A stretch of DNA of 7,738 bases from Candidatus Altarchaeota archaeon (GTDB lineage Archaea > Altiarchaeota > Altiarchaeia > JAFGQM01): contig JAFGQM010000006.1 of assembly GCA_016935655.1 (NCBI GenBank), positions 1 through 7,738 of the forward strand, in the 5' to 3' direction. Positions 5,600 through 7,738 of the stretch are shown in pieces. The notes beneath the pieces were generated by a model. It had not been told where the DNA came from, made no database searches, and saw nothing but the letters and a program-made list of their open reading frames with translations. The number at the start of each line of letters is the position of its first letter. The stretch's first letter is position 1. Both the position numbers and the translations under genes were made by a program.

Positions 5600-6577
5600 T
5601 TATTGGTCGCTGACTATCACCATCAACTGCCCTGAAGCGATGTTGCCCTCATACGTCCCGTAGGGTATGAAGACCTTTATGTTCGCCACAGTGGAGTTGC
5701 CCGGTGTGAAGTTGCCGTTTGTCGTACCGTTCCAGAACATTTCCGAGTAGGAGCCAAAGTGCCCTCCCGGCCCGTCCTTGTTCCAGTGGTTCCACATCGT
5801 CATGTTGCAAGCTGAGTTGACCGCGACCGTGTACAGCGCGCCTCCGACGTTCACATCGGCATAGGCCCAGTCCGGGTAGTCCGGGTCGTTCGTCAACGTG
5901 CCACTTCTGCAGTTGGCTGCAGGGGCGTTCGTCAATCCTGCATCACAGGACGAAAAGTCCGCTGAACCGGTGGAAGTCCTGGTGTGAGCCACATCGCCTA
6001 TATAAAAGTTTGTACCAGTCTCGCTGCAGTCGTCCCCAGGCCCAGAACCGGTCTTATCCACGAACCAGAACCATTCGCTGCTTCCGTTCCTGAACCTTCC
6101 ATAGTGGTAGTTGCCCGCGTTCGGGGGCCTGCTGCCGGCCGGGTCCTTCAAGTAGACCAGGCTTCTTGTCTCGTTGTAGTCGACACGGTTCGGGAAGTAG
6201 TACCTGTCATTCTCCCTGGCGATTGCCACGAAGTTCCCGGTGTCATAGAAGTCCGCAGTACCCCTTGCCTCCGGCCTGATCCTCGGGTATGTGGTGTTCA
6301 GCCAGATGTATGTGATGTTCCTAGATCCTATGTTCTCTATTTGTATCGCAGTGTACCCGTTGTTCTCATGGGTCGAGTTACCCTCACTGCCCGGGTTCAC
6401 GCCAACCCAGTTGAGCACGGCGGGGTCAAGGTTTACATAAGTCTGTTGCTGTATCCTCACTATGATGGTCGAGTTCTGCGAGTCGTTGGTCCACGGGAAG
6501 GCATTTGCCGAACCTCCAAAAAACAAAAGGGCCAAAAGACTAACTAGTGTAACCAATAATATGTTTCTTCTTACCAT
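5600..6577 (-). CDS. secreted, probably N-glycosylated surface protein of unknown function
   Basis: A 325-residue exported protein whose family I do not recognise. Residues 1-26 form a classic Sec signal peptide: basic VRRN, hydrophobic core, then SANA with likely cleavage before F27. The mature part is Asn/Thr/Gly/Tyr/Trp-rich and carries eleven N-x-S/T sequons (N31, 35, 67, 87, 94, 135, 164, 258, 283, 289, 294), pointing to N-glycosylation as in archaeal surface proteins. Four cysteines (184, 211, 223, 257) could form two disulfides in the middle region. The N-terminal part (TIIVRIQQQTYVNLDP...IENIGSRNIT) and the C-terminal strand (VFIPYGTYEG...LMVIVSD) look like beta-sandwich surface domains. 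There is no C-terminal membrane anchor, so it is either released or held by interactions. Start ATG 6577 has GGGGTGG 4 nt upstream. The gene is monocistronic, with its own promoter and a terminator-like hairpin. Confidence 0.85.
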   Translation of the reverse strand: MVRRNILLVTLVSLLALLFFGGSANAFPWTNDSQNSTIIVRIQQQTYVNLDPAVLNWVGVNPGSEGNSTHENNGYTAIQIENIGSRNITYIWLNTTYPRIRPEARGTADFYDTGNFVAIARENDRYYFPNRVDYNETRSLVYLKDPAGSRPPNAGNYHYGRFRNGSSEWFWFVDKTGSGPGDDCSETGTNFYIGDVAHTRTSTGSADFSSCDAGLTNAPAANCRSGTLTNDPDYPDWAYADVNVGGALYTVAVNSACNMTMWNHWNKDGPGGHFGSYSEMFWNGTTNGNFTPGNSTVANIKVFIPYGTYEGNIASGQLMVIVSDQ

Positions 6578-6613
6578 TTTACCACCCCATTTGGGCTAAA
6601 TTTACCACCCTAT
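6578..6613 (-). repeat. duplicated 13-bp element in the leader of the secreted-protein gene
   Basis: ATGGGGTGGTAAA (6578-6590) and ATAGGGTGGTAAA (6601-6613) are direct repeats with a period of 23 bp and one mismatch. The copy nearer the gene supplies the Shine-Dalgarno sequence for ATG 6577. The other lies in the predicted leader and has no properly spaced start codon. They may be an operator pair, a duplicated ribosome site, or a relic of local duplication. Confidence 0.55.
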
Positions 6614-6644
6614 CAGGTTGTATACGCGAAAGTAAATGGGAGGT

Positions 6645-6652
6645 TATATAAA
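6645..6652 (-). promoter_or_regulatory. TATA box of the secreted-protein gene
   Basis: The minus strand reads TTTATATA inside TTTTTATATAA, a near-perfect archaeal TATA box. Transcription would start near 6623, giving a leader of about 46 nt. AACGTT lies directly upstream in the BRE position. A 14-bp palindrome (6668-6681) lies about 16 bp further upstream. Confidence 0.7.
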
Positions 6653-6667
6653 AACGTTATGGTTTTA

Positions 6668-6681
6668 AAAAGCATGCTTTT
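6668..6681. promoter_or_regulatory. 14-bp perfect palindrome, candidate operator
   Basis: AAAAGCATGCTTTT is fully self-complementary and sits upstream of the TATA box of the secreted-protein gene, where activators bind in archaea. It is also downstream of the stop of the gene at 6736, and its T-rich side could contribute to transcription termination there. The same octamer AACGTTAT occurs on both sides of it at 6653-6660 and 6713-6720. Confidence 0.4.
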
Positions 6682-6735
6682 GATAGCATTTATTAAGAAA
6701 ATAGCTAGCAAGAACGTTATTTTCCGTTTGGGAGC

Positions 6736-7620
6736 CTAAAACCCAGAAACGCCCGAGTCGATGGCCGTCTCTGCTGCCATAGGAAGGTTTACCGAGACTG
6801 GAACATTGTACAAGGTGGACAGTGACATCTTTATGTCCACATTGAGCTTTTGTGTGCCCTCTGTGAACTCAAACCCCAGATTCATATCCACCCTGATCGG
6901 GTAATAGGTGCCCTTCTCCACCCACATGGTTATCCCCATGGCCCTCACTGAGTTCTCTATCTCGGCTATGTTGTTCTCCGTCAGTGCGGGGAGGCTGCTG
7001 CCCATGGGCTGCAGGCCGCTGAGCTCGTCGAGGAGCTCTCTCACGGTCGGCTTGATCGCGATCTTATAGGCATCCTTCCCGGCAATGTTTTCTGACCCCA
7101 AAAGCTCGGATCGGGTGCCCGTCAAAAAATCGATTAGTCTCTGCGGAGCCTGTCTTTCGCCCCAGAGGTCCGTTGAGGAGGTCGTCTTTCGCCAGGTAGT
7201 GCCGTCAAACGTGTAGAGGGTGTTCCCTATCACATAGGTCTCAACACTTTGTTTAGTCTCTGCAGACAAGGGCGTAGGAGGCAAGGTTACGTCAATCTTT
7301 ATCCTCATCCTCTTTTGATTGGTATCCAGCTCGCCGTCCCCGCTCATGAGTATGGGTATGTTGTTGCCCCTCGTCGACATAGCTACAGAACCCTGGATAG
7401 TAAAACTCTGTGAATTCGCCTTGCCTGTTGCATCAATGGCCTTGGAGAGCACCTCGGCAGAGGACACACCGTTTGTCACGGGGGGCGTTGTTCCTTTGTC
7501 ACCGCCAAAAAGCAGATAACCTACCGCAACCAGAAGGATTATCACTATCAGGCCCACTATCAAGCCGCCGTGCCCGCCCCTTTTGGCGGAGTCTATGCTC
7601 GGTCTCCTTCGCCTAGCCAT
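6736..7620 (-). CDS. membrane-anchored extracytoplasmic protein, LolA/LppX-like
   Basis: A 294-residue protein with a very basic N-terminus (MARRRRPS), one transmembrane helix at about 19-38, a short Thr/Pro/Gly-rich linker (43-52), and a large domain outside the cell. There is no lipobox cysteine, so it is held by the uncleaved helix. The outer domain has the look of LolA/LppX-fold carriers: an opening helix (SSAEVLSKAIDATGKANS), repeated beta strands with 'F.I.G...M', 'R.RI.I.V', 'YVIGNTLYTFDGTTWRK' (129-145), a long helical stretch at about 154-205, then 'GKDAYKIAIKP' (181-191) and 'W.EKGTYYPIRVDMNLGFEF' near 233-252. Bacterial relatives of that fold bind lipids or lipoproteins; a ligand here is speculation. 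ATG 7620 follows the stop of the upstream gene by 4 nt with GAGG 9 nt before it, so the two are likely one operon. Confidence 0.8.
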   Translation of the reverse strand: MARRRRPSIDSAKRGGHGGLIVGLIVIILLVAVGYLLFGGDKGTTPPVTNGVSSAEVLSKAIDATGKANSQSFTIQGSVAMSTRGNNIPILMSGDGELDTNQKRMRIKIDVTLPPTPLSAETKQSVETYVIGNTLYTFDGTTWRKTTSSTDLWGERQAPQRLIDFLTGTRSELLGSENIAGKDAYKIAIKPTVRELLDELSGLQPMGSSLPALTENNIAEIENSVRAMGITMWVEKGTYYPIRVDMNLGFEFTEGTQKLNVDIKMSLSTLYNVPVSVNLPMAAETAIDSGVSGF

Positions 7621-7624
7621 TTTG

Positions 7625-7738
7625 TTATTCCTCTAAAGCCAATAATGAATCTTCCGGGTAGATATCATCCAGATTTACCGCATTCAGGGCCTCGGGGGGT
7701 AGGATTATATCGATCGGTACGTTGTATTCCATGTCCGC
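7625..7738 (-). CDS. C-terminal end of an unidentified protein (partial)
   Basis: An open frame reads in from the right edge for 37 residues and ends with TAA at 7625-7627. The peptide begins ADMEYNVPIDIILPPEAL and ends SLLALEE. It is acidic, with ten Asp/Glu residues and no Lys or Arg. It is too short to identify. It is counted as a gene because the frame stays open to the edge, the stop lies 4 nt before the start of the next gene on the same strand, and GAGG near its end serves as that gene's ribosome site. An acidic tail of this kind is common in partner-binding proteins, but nothing more can be said. Confidence 0.6.
   Translation of the reverse strand, partial: ADMEYNVPIDIILPPEALNAVNLDDIYPEDSLLALEE

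Noticed and set aside
5521..5600. GGAGGAAAA near 5577 as an RNase P RNA core motif
   Set aside because: The conserved GUCC continuation and the partner conserved regions are missing; the neighbouring hairpin is better explained as a terminator on the opposite strand.
5448..5663. 71-codon plus-strand frame with a Lys-rich centre
   Set aside because: The Lys run is the complement of the T-rich terminator tract, and its end overlaps the secreted-protein gene antisense; composition explains it.
1..7738. CRISPR array, insertion sequence, integrase or toxin-antitoxin pair
   Set aside because: No regularly spaced repeats, terminal inverted repeats, transposase motifs or toxin-antitoxin signatures are visible; the tandem zinc-ribbon pair lacks any toxin-like partner.

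Overview
The window is archaeal chromosomal DNA of intermediate GC content. This rests on gene content: an archaeal RadA recombinase with an N-terminal helix-hairpin-helix domain, a single-chain RPA with four OB folds and an internal zinc finger, an archaeal-type RNase HII, and a zinc-ribbon protein resembling the HVO_0476 family. It also rests on TATA-like boxes upstream of starts and GGTG-type ribosome binding sites. The short, compact proteins would suit a small-genome euryarchaeal or DPANN-type lineage, but the window alone cannot fix the lineage.

Layout: positions 1-134 hold the C-terminal end of a LeuA-type synthase on the plus strand. Two tiny paralogous CPSC...CPHC zinc-ribbon genes (minus, 136-336 and 340-519) follow tail-to-tail. 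An intergenic region with overlapping divergent promoters separates them from rnhB (579-1229), which overlaps and appears translationally coupled to an HVO_0476-like zinc-ribbon gene (1222-1782). A Yip1-like multipass membrane protein (minus, 1784-2458) comes next, then the rpa-radA operon (minus; rpa 3439-5241 overlaps radA 2495-3442 by 4 nt).

Positions 5242-5599 contain no gene that I can support. They hold a candidate rpa promoter, a 12-bp palindrome and a hairpin plus T-rich tract that looks like the terminator of the next gene. A sequon-rich secreted protein (minus, 5600-6577) has its own promoter region with repeats. Beyond it lie a single-TM anchored protein with a LolA/LppX-like look (minus, 6736-7620) and the C-terminal end of an unidentified gene (minus, 7625-7738), probably in one operon.

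Functionally the window has a nucleic-acid maintenance half and a cell-surface half. RNase HII removes ribonucleotides and RNA from DNA hybrids, RPA coats single-stranded DNA, and RadA forms the strand-exchange filament. The surface half is the Yip1-like protein, the glycoprotein candidate and the anchored lipid-carrier-like protein. I see no CRISPR array, insertion sequence, tRNA, rRNA or clear horizontal-transfer signature. The least explained elements are the tandem zinc-ribbon pair, the HVO_0476-like partner of rnhB, and the regulatory architecture upstream of the secreted protein gene. I do not see a clearly new multi-gene system.
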